A program made the translations under genes and the position numbers. The notes under the pieces are model-generated. The model ran no database searches, had not been told where the DNA came from, and saw only the letters and a list, made by a program, of their open reading frames with translations. Shown one piece after another: positions 25,685-33,985 of a DNA stretch of 42,420 bases (position 1 is its first letter; each line of letters begins with the position of its first letter). Origin of the DNA: Streptomyces mutomycini (lineage in GTDB: Bacteria > Actinomycetota > Actinomycetes > Streptomycetales > Streptomycetaceae); contig NZ_MAPV01000015.1 in the NCBI RefSeq assembly GCF_001700505.1, positions 1 to 42,420 on the forward strand. The letters are read 5' to 3'.

Positions 25685-28342
25685 ATGAAGCCGTCCCGGC
25701 CGTTGTACGAGCGCGAACCGGAACTCGCCGCCGCCGCGAAGGCGTTGGACGCCCTCTGCGGTGGTCAAGCAGTCGGCGGGCTGCTGGTCTTCAGCGGCGA
25801 AGCCGGCATCGGCAAGACCGCGCTGCTCGGCGAGATCCAGGCCATGGCCGCCGACCGGTGCACCATCTGGTCCGCACGCGGCGGCGAGACGGTCACCTCG
25901 GTGCCCTTCCACGTCGTACGTCAACTGCTCCAGCCCGCGCTCGACCGGTTCCCCGCCGACGAGACCCGCGCCCTGTTCGGCGACTGGTTCGAGATCGCAG
26001 CGCCCGCTCTGGGCCTCGCCGATCCCAGCGGCCCGCAGCCCGACCCGCAAGGTGTCAGGGACGGCCTCGACTTCGTCGTGTCCCGGCTCGCTTCCCGCCT
26101 CAGCCACCGGCCGCTGCTCCTCATAGTGGACGACGCGCACTGGGCGGACGGTGAGTCCCTGGCCTGGCTCTCAGGCTTCACCGCGCGGCTGTCGGAGCTG
26201 CCCGTGCTGGTCCTCCAGGCGCACCGCCCCCAGGAGTTCGCCGACCGGGACGCCGACTGGGCCATCGCCCGCACCCCTCGGAGCGGCGGCACCGAGGGCC
26301 ACCCGGCACTGACCCGGGTGGCGTTGCGCGCGCTCACCCCCGATGCCACGGCCGACCTGGTCCGCGCCGGCCTGGGGGACCACGCGGACGATCCGTTCTG
26401 CCGCGAAGTCTGGGCCGTCACCGGAGGCAATCCGTACGAGGCCGTCGAGCTCGTCGCCAAGGCGCAGGACCGCGAGCTGGCCCCCGTCGAGGAGTCCGCC
26501 GGGCTCCTGCGCGAGCTCGGCGCGTCGGCCCGTGGCAGCGGACTCGTCGCCCGCCTCGAACGCCTCGGCACCAACGCGAACCGCTTCGCGTGGGCGGCGG
26601 CCGTGCTCGGCACCGAGATCTCCCAGGAACTCGCCGCCACCCTGGCCGGAATGAGCTCGGCCGAGGCCGCGGACTGCACGGCGCGGCTGCGCGACGCCCG
26701 TATCGTCAGCGGCTTCGACCCGCTGGAATTCGTCCACCCGCTCATCGCCAGCGCCGTCTACCGCTCCATCCCGCCGGCGACCCGCACCGCCATGCACGGA
26801 CGGGCCGCCTGGGCGATCACCCAGGCCGGACTCGGTGCCGCGGCGGCCTCCCGCCATCTGCTCGAAGTCCACCCGGACGACGATCAGGAGCTGGTCGCGC
26901 AGCTCCGCGAAGCAGCCCGGCAGCACCTCGCGGTCGGCGCCCCCGAGGCAGCCAGACGCTGCCTCGAACGCGCCATGGACGAGCCGCCGCGCCCCGGCGA
27001 CCGCGCGGCGCTGCTGTACGAGCTCGGCTGTGCCACCCTGCTCTCCTCGCCGGCCACCACGGTGCAGCACCTGCGCGCAGCGCTCGACACGCCCGGGCTC
27101 GACGGGGCACTCCGGATCGACGCCACATTCCGGCTCGCCTCCGCCCTGTCCCACAACAACCAGCTGAAGGACGCGGCGCTCTCACTGGCGGCCGAGGCGG
27201 CGCGAACCGCTCCGGGCCCCGGCCTGATGCGTCTCCAGGCCGCGCACTTCCTGTGGGAGGGAATGCAGGCCGCCGAGGACGACGGCCCTGGGCGGTCGGC
27301 CCGTCTGGCGCGCAACGCGGACCACCTCAGGGGCCGCGACAACGCCGAGCGCGCCCTGCTCACCCTGAGAGCCTTCGACGCCATGCTCCGTGGCGAGAAC
27401 GCACAACTCGTCGTGGACTTCTGCGAACGCGCGCTCGTCGACGGCAGGCCCGCTCGCGGGCTCGGCTGGACGGACTCCGAATGGGGCTTCGAGCTCCCAG
27501 CGATGGTGGGTATCACCTACGCGTTCACCGACCAGCTCGACCGGGCCGAAGCGCTCTTCGGCGAGGCCGTGCGGGCCTTCGAGATCTCCGGCTGGAGCGG
27601 CGCGCACCTCGCGTTCGCGCACACCCTCCTGGGTCTCGTGCACCGACGGCGCGGCCGTCTCGCCGAGGCCGAGGGCTTCCTGCGCGAAGGGCTGCGCCTC
27701 GCCGACCGGGCCGGCAGCGGACTGCCCGTCCACTGGGACGCCACCTGTCTCCTCGTCGACACCCTGCTCGCCCGCGGCCGGACGGCGGAGGCCCGGCTGG
27801 TCGCCGACCGGTACGACTTCGGCCCGCCGTACCCCAGCGCGATGGTCCTGCCGGACGCCCCGTGCGTACGCGGACGACTGCTGCTGGCCGAAGGGCGCAC
27901 GGAGGAGGCCGTGGCCGAGCTGGAGTCGGCGGGAGCAGCGCTGGAGCCGCGGGGCCGCTTCAACGGGGTCTGGGCTCCCTGGGCCGGGGATCTCGCCCGC
28001 GCGCTGGCCGACACCGACCCGGTCCGGTCCGCCCAGCTGGCGACCAGGGCGCGTGTCCATGCGGAACGCTTCGGCACGGACACCGCGATCGGTGAGGCTC
28101 TGCGCTGCCTGGCCCTCTTCGTGCCGGCTGAGGAGGCCACGCTCCTGCTGGCCGAGTCCGTACGCCACCTCGAAACGTCCTCGTCCGCGTACGAGCACGC
28201 CCTGGCCCGTTTCGAGTACGGCATCGCGATCCGCTCCGAGCGGGAGGTCGCCCGTGCCGAGAAGCTCGCCACCGCATGCGGCGCGGAAGGGCTCGCGACC
28301 CGCGCCCAGCAGGTACGCGCGTCGATCCGGTCCTCCGAGTGA
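25685..28342 (+). CDS. LAL-like STAND ATPase lacking the LuxR DNA-binding domain
   Basis: The 885-aa protein has a Walker A motif GEAGIGKT (38-45), a Walker B LLLIVDDAHWAD (144-154) and a C-terminal TPR-type half (REAARQHLAVGAPEAARRCL; LVHRRRGRLAEAEGFLREGL). It resembles the large LuxR (LAL) regulators. The final segment, EKLATACGAEGLATRAQQVRAS, corresponds to the linker just before the LAL helix-turn-helix; the protein then stops and the DNA-binding domain is absent. ATG 25685 has AAGGGGAGGG upstream. It lies 50 bp before tRNA-Pro. Confidence 0.85.
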   Translation: MKPSRPLYEREPELAAAAKALDALCGGQAVGGLLVFSGEAGIGKTALLGEIQAMAADRCTIWSARGGETVTSVPFHVVRQLLQPALDRFPADETRALFGDWFEIAAPALGLADPSGPQPDPQGVRDGLDFVVSRLASRLSHRPLLLIVDDAHWADGESLAWLSGFTARLSELPVLVLQAHRPQEFADRDADWAIARTPRSGGTEGHPALTRVALRALTPDATADLVRAGLGDHADDPFCREVWAVTGGNPYEAVELVAKAQDRELAPVEESAGLLRELGASARGSGLVARLERLGTNANRFAWAAAVLGTEISQELAATLAGMSSAEAADCTARLRDARIVSGFDPLEFVHPLIASAVYRSIPPATRTAMHGRAAWAITQAGLGAAAASRHLLEVHPDDDQELVAQLREAARQHLAVGAPEAARRCLERAMDEPPRPGDRAALLYELGCATLLSSPATTVQHLRAALDTPGLDGALRIDATFRLASALSHNNQLKDAALSLAAEAARTAPGPGLMRLQAAHFLWEGMQAAEDDGPGRSARLARNADHLRGRDNAERALLTLRAFDAMLRGENAQLVVDFCERALVDGRPARGLGWTDSEWGFELPAMVGITYAFTDQLDRAEALFGEAVRAFEISGWSGAHLAFAHTLLGLVHRRRGRLAEAEGFLREGLRLADRAGSGLPVHWDATCLLVDTLLARGRTAEARLVADRYDFGPPYPSAMVLPDAPCVRGRLLLAEGRTEEAVAELESAGAALEPRGRFNGVWAPWAGDLARALADTDPVRSAQLATRARVHAERFGTDTAIGEALRCLALFVPAEEATLLLAESVRHLETSSSAYEHALARFEYGIAIRSEREVARAEKLATACGAEGLATRAQQVRASIRSSE

Positions 28343-28392
28343 GGTAATGTTTGTCCTGCGCAGCCGCCCGGGAGCACCGGGAGGAAACGCAT

Positions 28393-28466
<74 letters not shown>

Positions 28467-28473
28467 CTCGTAA

Positions 28474-28620
28474 GAGTCGCAGATCAGGGCCGGTTTCGGA
28501 GAAATCCGAAACCGGCCCTTGATCATTTTTGGGGACCAGTTGGGGACCAGCGTCCTTGACCGGGTCAGCGGGTCCTGGCAAGAGGGCTCGGTAGCGAGCG
28601 CGGTGCGCGCAGCGCGCTGA
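28474..28620 (+). repeat. tRNA-flanking direct repeat, copy 1
   Basis: The first 51 bp (28474-28524) are identical to 31495-31545. The similarity continues, less exactly, through TTGACCGG, GGGCTCGG and AGCGCGCTGA to the end. It also carries two perfect tandem copies of an 11-mer, TTGGGGACCAG (28529-28539 and 28540-28550). It starts 8 bp after the tRNA. Such repeats can be old attachment sites, but the tRNA end itself is not repeated. Confidence 0.85.
28482..28530 (+). terminator. tRNA-Pro terminator
   Basis: A stem of about 19 bp (GATCAGGGCC...GGCCCTTGATC, one bulged A) with a GAAA loop is followed by ATTTTT. It is a strong intrinsic terminator for the tRNA, and its stem is fully contained in the direct repeat of this region. 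Confidence 0.9.
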
Positions 28621-28740
28621 AGTGGGCCGAGTCCGGGGTCCGGCCGCAGCCGGGGGCGGCCGTGCCGGCGAATGCGGCAGCCGTGCGGGAGGCCGTGGCC
28701 GGGGTGTTGCCGCTCTGGACGTGACGCAGTGCCGTGTCGC

Positions 28741-28860
<120 letters not shown>

Positions 28861-29874
28861 TCAGGCGCTGGCCCGGACGGTCAGGCGGGTGGGGAGAACC
28901 AGGGGAGTGGGGTCCTGCCCGTTGACGAGCGCGACGAGCATGCGCGCCATCTCCCGCCCGAGAGCCTCTACAGGCTGATGGACGGTGGTGAGCGGCGGAT
29001 CGGCGACCTGGGCGACCGCCAGGTCGTCGAAGCCGACCACGGCGACGTCGGCGGGGACCCGTCGGCCGGTCTCCCGCACGATGCGCAGCGCTCCCGCCGC
29101 CATGTTGTCGTTGGCGGCGAACACTCCGTCCACGTCGGGGTGTTCCGCCAGCAGCGCGGCCATGGCTGCGGCCCCGCTGCGCTCCGTGAAGTCCCCCTCC
29201 GTCGGCGGGAACGGATCGAGACCGGCGCCCAGCATGGCGTCCCGGTAGCCGCGGTACCGGGCGCGCCCGGCCTCGGTGTCCAGACGCCCGCAGATCACGG
29301 CCACGCGCCTTCGGCCGAGTGAGACCAGATGCTCGGTCGCCTCACGCGCTCCGCCGACGTTGTCCACGTCCACGTACCACCGGGGAGCCGAACCGACGGG
29401 GCGCCCGCCGAACACGACGGGCATCTGCGCCTCGTCGGCCATCCGGGTCAGCGGATCGTCCTCGCGCAGCGCCATCAGCATCACACCGTCCGCGCCCCTG
29501 GACCGCAGGAGCTCCTCGACCCGTTTGCGGCCCCGGTCGGACGCGGCCAGGCACAGCATCAGATGCAGGTCCGCCGAGTCCAGGGCGGCCGACGCTCCCA
29601 CGATCACCCGGGCGAAGAACGGATCGGCGAAGATCGACGGATCCTCCCCCGAGATGACCAGGGCGGCCGCTCCCGTCTGGCGGGTGGCCAGCGCGCGGGC
29701 GGTCGAATTGCGTGCGTAACCGAGTTGCCGCACGGCCCGTTCGACGGCCTCGCGTTTTGCGCGGCTCACGTGCGGTGCGTTGTTGAGGGCACGGGAGGCC
29801 ACTGAGCGGGAAACGCCGGCGTGTTCGGCCACCTCGTCGAGCGTCGGATGCCGACGCGGCGCTGCTTCTGCCAT
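28861..29874 (-). CDS. LacI-family regulator, CebR-like
   Basis: The 337-aa protein has a LacI helix-turn-helix (residues about 10-55: TLDEVAEHAGVSRSVASRALNN) and a sugar-binding sensor domain (about 65-335: AALVISGEDPSIF, VISLGRRR-like EHLVSLGRRRVAVICG, AVVGFDDLAVAQV). ATG 29874 is preferred; GTG 29892, six residues longer, is possible. It is divergent from the GH6 cellulase. Three CebR-type boxes lie between, one exact, so it probably represses the cellulase, with cellobiose or a cello-oligosaccharide as inducer. Confidence 0.9.
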   Translation of the reverse strand: MAEAAPRRHPTLDEVAEHAGVSRSVASRALNNAPHVSRAKREAVERAVRQLGYARNSTARALATRQTGAAALVISGEDPSIFADPFFARVIVGASAALDSADLHLMLCLAASDRGRKRVEELLRSRGADGVMLMALREDDPLTRMADEAQMPVVFGGRPVGSAPRWYVDVDNVGGAREATEHLVSLGRRRVAVICGRLDTEAGRARYRGYRDAMLGAGLDPFPPTEGDFTERSGAAAMAALLAEHPDVDGVFAANDNMAAGALRIVRETGRRVPADVAVVGFDDLAVAQVADPPLTTVHQPVEALGREMARMLVALVNGQDPTPLVLPTRLTVRASA

Positions 29875-29920
29875 GACTCGTGAGTCTTTCACAGGCGGGG
29901 AGGCTCAGGGACGCACATAT

Positions 29921-29934
29921 TGGGACCGCTTCCG
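29921..29934. promoter_or_regulatory. Imperfect CebR-type box 1
   Basis: TGGGACCGCTTCCG differs from the CebR consensus TGGGAGCGCTCCCA at three positions. It lies 47 bp upstream of the LacI-type gene's start, so it may allow autoregulation. The first 13 bases are identical to box 2. Confidence 0.6.
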
Positions 29935-30021
29935 GTGCAGTGGCCTACAGGGGGCCTAGTCCCTCGGTGAGAATCGAATGCTGTGCCGAGTATTGACAGC
30001 CCAACCGCCCACCCGGACGAT

Positions 30022-30035
30022 TGGGACCGCTTCCA
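30022..30035. promoter_or_regulatory. Imperfect CebR-type box 2
   Basis: TGGGACCGCTTCCA differs from the CebR consensus at two positions. It is separated by one base from the exact box 3, a tandem arrangement that could increase occupancy near the cellulase promoter. Confidence 0.6.
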
Positions 30036-30036
30036 G

Positions 30037-30050
30037 TGGGAGCGCTCCCA
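30037..30050. promoter_or_regulatory. Exact CebR box upstream of the GH6 cellulase
   Basis: TGGGAGCGCTCCCA is a perfect 14-bp palindrome identical to the known operator of CebR, the cellulose/cellobiose repressor of Streptomyces. It ends 32 bp before the cellulase start codon, close to where the promoter should be. Confidence 0.92.
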
Positions 30051-30082
30051 AAGCGCACGTCCTCTGAAATCGAGGTACTGTC

Positions 30083-31048
30083 TTGAGCCGCAAACTCCGC
30101 ACCCTGATGGCAGCGCTCTGTGCTCTGCCGCTGGCGTTCGCCGCCGCACCCTCCGCCCACGCCGCCGACCCCACCACCATGACCAACGGGTTCTACGCGG
30201 ATCCCGAATCGAGCGCGAGCCGGTGGGCGGCCGCCAACCCCGGCGACGGCCGGGCCGCCGCGATCAACGCCTCCATCGCCAACACACCCATGGCCCGCTG
30301 GTTCGGCTCCTGGAGCGGCGCCATCGGCACCGCGGCAGGCGCCTACGCCGGAGCGGCGGACGGCCGGGACAAGCTGCCCATCCTCGTCGCCTACAACATC
30401 TACAACCGTGACTACTGCGGCGGGCACTCCGCCGGTGGAGCCGCTTCGCCGTCCGCGTACGCCGACTGGATCGCTCGGTTCGCCGGAGGTATCGCGGCCC
30501 GCCCGGCCGTCGTCATCCTCGAACCGGACTCTCTCGGAGACTACGGCTGCATGACCCAGGCCCAGATCGACGAACGCGAGGCCATGCTCACCAACGCCCT
30601 CGTCGAGTTCAACCGCCAAGCTCCCAACACCTGGGTCTACATGGATGCCGGCAACCCGCGCTGGGCCGACGCGGCGACCATGGCCCGGCGTCTCCACGAA
30701 GCCGGCCTCCGACAGGCCCACGGCTTCTCGCTCAACGTCTCCAACTACATAACCACCGCCGAGAACACCGCCTACGGCAACGCCGTCAACAATGAACTGG
30801 CCGCTCGCTACGGCTACACCAAGCCGTTCGTCGTGGACACCAGCCGCAACGGCAACGGCTCCAACGGCGAGTGGTGCAACCCCTCCGGCCGCCGCATCGG
30901 CACGCCCACCCAGACGGGTGGAGGCGCCGAGATGCTCCTGTGGATCAAGACTCCGGGCGAGTCCGACGGCAATTGCGGTGTCGGATCCGGCTCCACGGCC
31001 GGCCAGTTCCTCCCCGAGGTCGCCTACAAGATGATCTACGGCTACTGA
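30083..31048 (+). CDS. Secreted GH6 endoglucanase (cellulase), catalytic domain only
   Basis: The 321-aa protein has a signal peptide (cleavage after PSAHA, about residue 27) and one glycoside hydrolase family 6 domain. Landmarks are YNIYNRDYCGGHSAGG (D110), VILEPDSLGDYGC (probable catalytic acid D149), YMDAGNPRW and LLWIKTPGESDG. It hydrolyses beta-1,4-glucan with inversion. It has no cellulose-binding module, unlike many Streptomyces GH6 enzymes. The start is TTG, with GAGG 7 bp upstream. An exact CebR box precedes it, so cellulose degradation products probably induce it. Confidence 0.93.
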   Translation: MSRKLRTLMAALCALPLAFAAAPSAHAADPTTMTNGFYADPESSASRWAAANPGDGRAAAINASIANTPMARWFGSWSGAIGTAAGAYAGAADGRDKLPILVAYNIYNRDYCGGHSAGGAASPSAYADWIARFAGGIAARPAVVILEPDSLGDYGCMTQAQIDEREAMLTNALVEFNRQAPNTWVYMDAGNPRWADAATMARRLHEAGLRQAHGFSLNVSNYITTAENTAYGNAVNNELAARYGYTKPFVVDTSRNGNGSNGEWCNPSGRRIGTPTQTGGGAEMLLWIKTPGESDGNCGVGSGSTAGQFLPEVAYKMIYGY

Positions 31049-31494
31049 TCCGGGGAGTCCCGCCGCCCGCACGGGCGACCGCAAACCGCCGGCGGGGCGG
31101 GCACTCCCCCGACCATCTCACCGGAGAGGGGCCGACGTGACCCCCTCTTGGAGAGCCTGGCCCCGCGATTTCGTGAAGCGGGCTGTCCGGCAGACGGGCA
31201 GGGGAGTAGAAAGCGCCTCTGAGCAGCAAGAATGATGATTGTCGAGGTCTTTGTTCCTGCCACCGTCGGAGGCACCTCCACGGTGATTACCCACTCGGGC
31301 GAACTGGCGGCCTGGCACCGGTCTGTGAGGAGCAGTGGTGCAGCAGTCGTTCCTGGCAATGGCAGGACACCGTCTGCGAGCTCAGCGCAAGGCTGCCAGG
31401 TCTCATGCCGTGACGGGGCCTGCGAGCAGGCCTCTTGACCCGGCGGCGACCCTTGGGCGTACGTGTCACGGACACGCCCCAGGGGGACCAGTTG
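31049..31494. other. Intergenic region after the cellulase, no gene recognised
   Basis: This 446-bp stretch has no convincing reading frame or ribosome site. It contains an inverted repeat near 31455-31479 (GTGTC-ACG-GACAC core, 31463-31475) and, at its end, a GGGGACCAGTTGG (31483-31495), also found after the tRNA-Pro terminator (28531-28543). It looks like degraded, non-coding sequence. Confidence 0.45.
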
Positions 31495-31634
31495 GAGTCG
31501 CAGATCAGGGCCGGTTTCGGAGAAATCCGAAACCGGCCCTTGATCGTTTCTGGAAGCCGCTGGGGACCAGCTTTCTTGACCGGCGTCAACGGGTCATGAC
31601 GATCGGGCTCGGCAGGGAGCGCGGAGCGCGCTGA
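31495..31634 (+). repeat. tRNA-flanking direct repeat, copy 2
   Basis: 31495-31545 is identical to 28474-28524, including the tRNA terminator stem, but the T-tract is lost (GTTTC). Similarity continues as CTGGGGACCAGC, CTTGACCGG, GGGCTCGG and AGCGCGCTGA. Together the two copies enclose the lectin remnant, the CebR-like regulator and the cellulase. No tRNA sequence precedes this copy. Confidence 0.85.
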
Positions 31635-31782
31635 GCTGTGCGGAGAGGACTGCTGGACGAACCCCAGCACCCGGCAGCAGCCGGAACATCATGCTCCCCG
31701 CCATTCGGAACCAGCCCGAGCACGTCAGGGAGTGAATGCACGGGAACACCCCGCGTCCTGACGGGGCGGCCGTCCCACGCGC

Positions 31783-31820
31783 GAAGCTCCTGGTCCACGA
31801 CACCGTGGGCCAGGAGCTTC
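31783..31820 (-). terminator. Hairpin terminator of the deoxysugar operon
   Basis: GAAGCTCCTGGTCCAC (31783-31798) pairs with GTGGGCCAGGAGCTTC (31805-31820) with one T-G wobble and a 6-nt loop. It is 46 bp beyond the stop of the type II thioesterase on the minus strand and marks the left end of the polyketide cluster. Confidence 0.75.
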
Positions 31821-31865
31821 GTCATGACGCCCGCCCGAAGCAAGAACGAACCGTACGGCAGGCGC

Positions 31866-32612
31866 TCAGCCGTCCAGCCGGGAGCGGATCCTCCCCAGCA
31901 CGTGAGCGGCGTGCGCATCGAGAAAGAAGTGCCCGCCGGAGTACGTGTTCAGCTCGAAGCCGCCGGTGGAGAAGGCGTCCCAGGCCTGCGCACCCGCCGG
32001 GGTGACCTGCGGGTCCGCGTCGCCGGTGAACACCACCAGCGGGCAGGCCAGCGGCGGACCCTGGGTGTGGCGGTAGGTCTCCACCGCCCGGTAGTCGTTG
32101 CGGATGGCGGGCAGGAGCATGTCCACCACGTCCGGGTCCTCCAGCAGGGTGCCCGCGGTGCCGCCCAGTTCCCGTACCTTGTCGAGCAGCCCCTCGTCGC
32201 TGCGCAGGTGGACGCCCTCGTCACGCGAGAGTGAGGGTGCGGAGCGCCCGGAGGCGAAGAGGGCGACCGGCTTGACGCCCTCCTGCTCCAGCCTGCGGGC
32301 GACCTCGTAGGCCACCAGCGCACCCATGCTGTGGCCGAACAGGGCCAACGGCCGGTCGGCCCACTGGCGCAGCTCCGCCACCAGTACGTCGGCCAGTTCG
32401 GTGACACTGGAGACGAACGGATCCTTGCGCCGCTCCTGCCGGCCCGGGTATTGGACCGCCAGCACGTCGGCCACCGCCGACAGTTGCCGCGAGACCTGGA
32501 AGAAGTAGCTGGCGGCGCCGCCCGCATGCGGGAAGCACACGAGGCGGACGCCCGCTTCGGAGGAGTGGAAGCGCCGGATGGAACTGTCGGAGCGTTCCGT
32601 CATCTCGGGCAT
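31866..32612 (-). CDS. Type II thioesterase of the polyketide cluster
   Basis: The 248-aa alpha/beta hydrolase has the TEII motif FGHSMGALVAYEVAR with S95 as nucleophile, LVCFPHAGGAASYF near the N-terminus, TGDADPQV and a late SGGHFFLDAH (catalytic His). Type II thioesterases free stalled polyketide synthase carriers by removing aberrant acyl groups. ATG 32612 has AGGGAG about 11 bp upstream. It is the last gene of the leftward operon, 61 bp after the glycosyltransferase. Confidence 0.94.
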   Translation of the reverse strand: MPEMTERSDSSIRRFHSSEAGVRLVCFPHAGGAASYFFQVSRQLSAVADVLAVQYPGRQERRKDPFVSSVTELADVLVAELRQWADRPLALFGHSMGALVAYEVARRLEQEGVKPVALFASGRSAPSLSRDEGVHLRSDEGLLDKVRELGGTAGTLLEDPDVVDMLLPAIRNDYRAVETYRHTQGPPLACPLVVFTGDADPQVTPAGAQAWDAFSTGGFELNTYSGGHFFLDAHAAHVLGRIRSRLDG

Positions 32613-32673
32613 GGTTGTGCTGACTCCCTGGTGATCGGGTAATCGGATCTGCGGAGCGCGCCTGAGCGCCCGG

Positions 32674-33927
32674 TCATACGACGTCGGATGCCTTCCGGCG
32701 GTCGTTCCACCGCTCCACCCAGTCCTCCAGGACGTCGACGGCCGCTTCGGTGCCCTTCTCGGCGCGAACGGCCTCTCCGACACTGGCCGCCCGTCGTGCC
32801 ATGCCCTGGTCGGTCAGTGCCCTGCCGAGTGCCTCGTCGAGGCGCTCGGCGGTGAACTTGGAGAACGGAATGGGCTGCGGCGACACCCCCATCCGCTGGA
32901 CCTGAGCCGCCCAGAACGGGCTGTCGCCGAACGTCGGCACGACCACCTGGGGAGTACCCGAACGCAGGGCCTCACCCGTGGTGTTGCAGCCGCCGTGATG
33001 GATGACGACCGAGGAGCGGGGGAACAGCCAGGGGTAATGCACGTCGTCGACACGGAACACGTCGTCCGGCACGTTCTCCGGGCCACCGCCCACCAGCACC
33101 AGCCGCCGGCCGTGCGAGCGGACCACGCCGAGCACCTTCTCCAGCGTCTTCTCCGGCTGGTGCACCGGCCAGATGCTGCCGAACGACAGCGACACCGGGG
33201 CGTCCCCCGACTCCACGAAGTCCACCAGCTCCGCCGACGGGCTCCATTCGCGGTCCCAGAACCAGTATCCGGTGAACCGCGACAGTGCGGGCCAGTCGGA
33301 CGGCTCGGTGAACATCTCGCGGGTGACCGGGCACAGCAGCGGTACGTCGCGGCCCAGCTCGCGGTAGGGCGCACCGAAGGGCAGCGTCGACATGTCCGCA
33401 TCCTTGCGGTAGCCCCGGACGGAGATCCAGTCCAGCAGCCCTGCCATCCGGTGCGTCAGCCGGTTGTAGAGCGGACCGAGCCTGGACTGCGGGGCCATCA
33501 TGGCCGGCCACTGTCCCGTCGGGTTCAGCGGCCACCAAGTCAGCGAAGCCCAGGGTGCCTTGCCGTTGTCCTCGAACAGGATCCGGCTCAGGACGCTGTT
33601 GACCACCAGGTCGGCGCCCTTGCACACCTCCTCGATGCGGGAGGCCAGCAGCCGGATGTGCTCCTGCGTGTGACGCGGCACCTTGCGGGCCGCCTTGAAG
33701 AGCGAGGCACCCTGCTGCAGTGCCTCGGCGAGCGCCGGATGTGCCAGGAAGTCCTTGGGGCTGCCCGGCAGTTCGGCGAAGTCCAGACCGGACTCCCGCA
33801 CCAACTTCTCGAAGTCTCCGTGGGTGGCAAGAAGGACCGAGTGCCCCCGGGACATCAGGGTGGTGCCCAGTGCGATGAAGGGCTGGACATCACCCCGTGA
33901 CCCTGTAACAACGAGTGCAACCTGCAT
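32674..33927 (-). CDS. GT1-family natural-product glycosyltransferase
   Basis: The 417-aa protein has the GT-B fold of antibiotic glycosyltransferases: an acceptor-binding N-terminal half beginning VALVVTGSRGDVQPFIALG, and a donor half with VSLSFGSIW, VLVGGGPE and HHGGCNTTGEALRSGTPQVV. In the usual signature HHGGAGTT, the Ala-Gly pair here is Cys-Asn. It should transfer the dideoxyhexose made by the neighbours to the polyketide. It lies 58 bp after the ketoreductase gene. The acceptor is unknown. Confidence 0.93.
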   Translation of the reverse strand: MQVALVVTGSRGDVQPFIALGTTLMSRGHSVLLATHGDFEKLVRESGLDFAELPGSPKDFLAHPALAEALQQGASLFKAARKVPRHTQEHIRLLASRIEEVCKGADLVVNSVLSRILFEDNGKAPWASLTWWPLNPTGQWPAMMAPQSRLGPLYNRLTHRMAGLLDWISVRGYRKDADMSTLPFGAPYRELGRDVPLLCPVTREMFTEPSDWPALSRFTGYWFWDREWSPSAELVDFVESGDAPVSLSFGSIWPVHQPEKTLEKVLGVVRSHGRRLVLVGGGPENVPDDVFRVDDVHYPWLFPRSSVVIHHGGCNTTGEALRSGTPQVVVPTFGDSPFWAAQVQRMGVSPQPIPFSKFTAERLDEALGRALTDQGMARRAASVGEAVRAEKGTEAAVDVLEDWVERWNDRRKASDVV

Positions 33928-33985
33928 GAGTCCTCCGTACGAAAGGGACGAGTGAGGGGGGGAGCCGCCCGGTTGCTGCGGTGTT

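Noticed and set aside
31049..31494. Possible transposase or integrase remnant in the intergenic gap after the cellulase
   Set aside because: Translations of both strands show no recognisable motif such as DDE or the tyrosine recombinase pattern.
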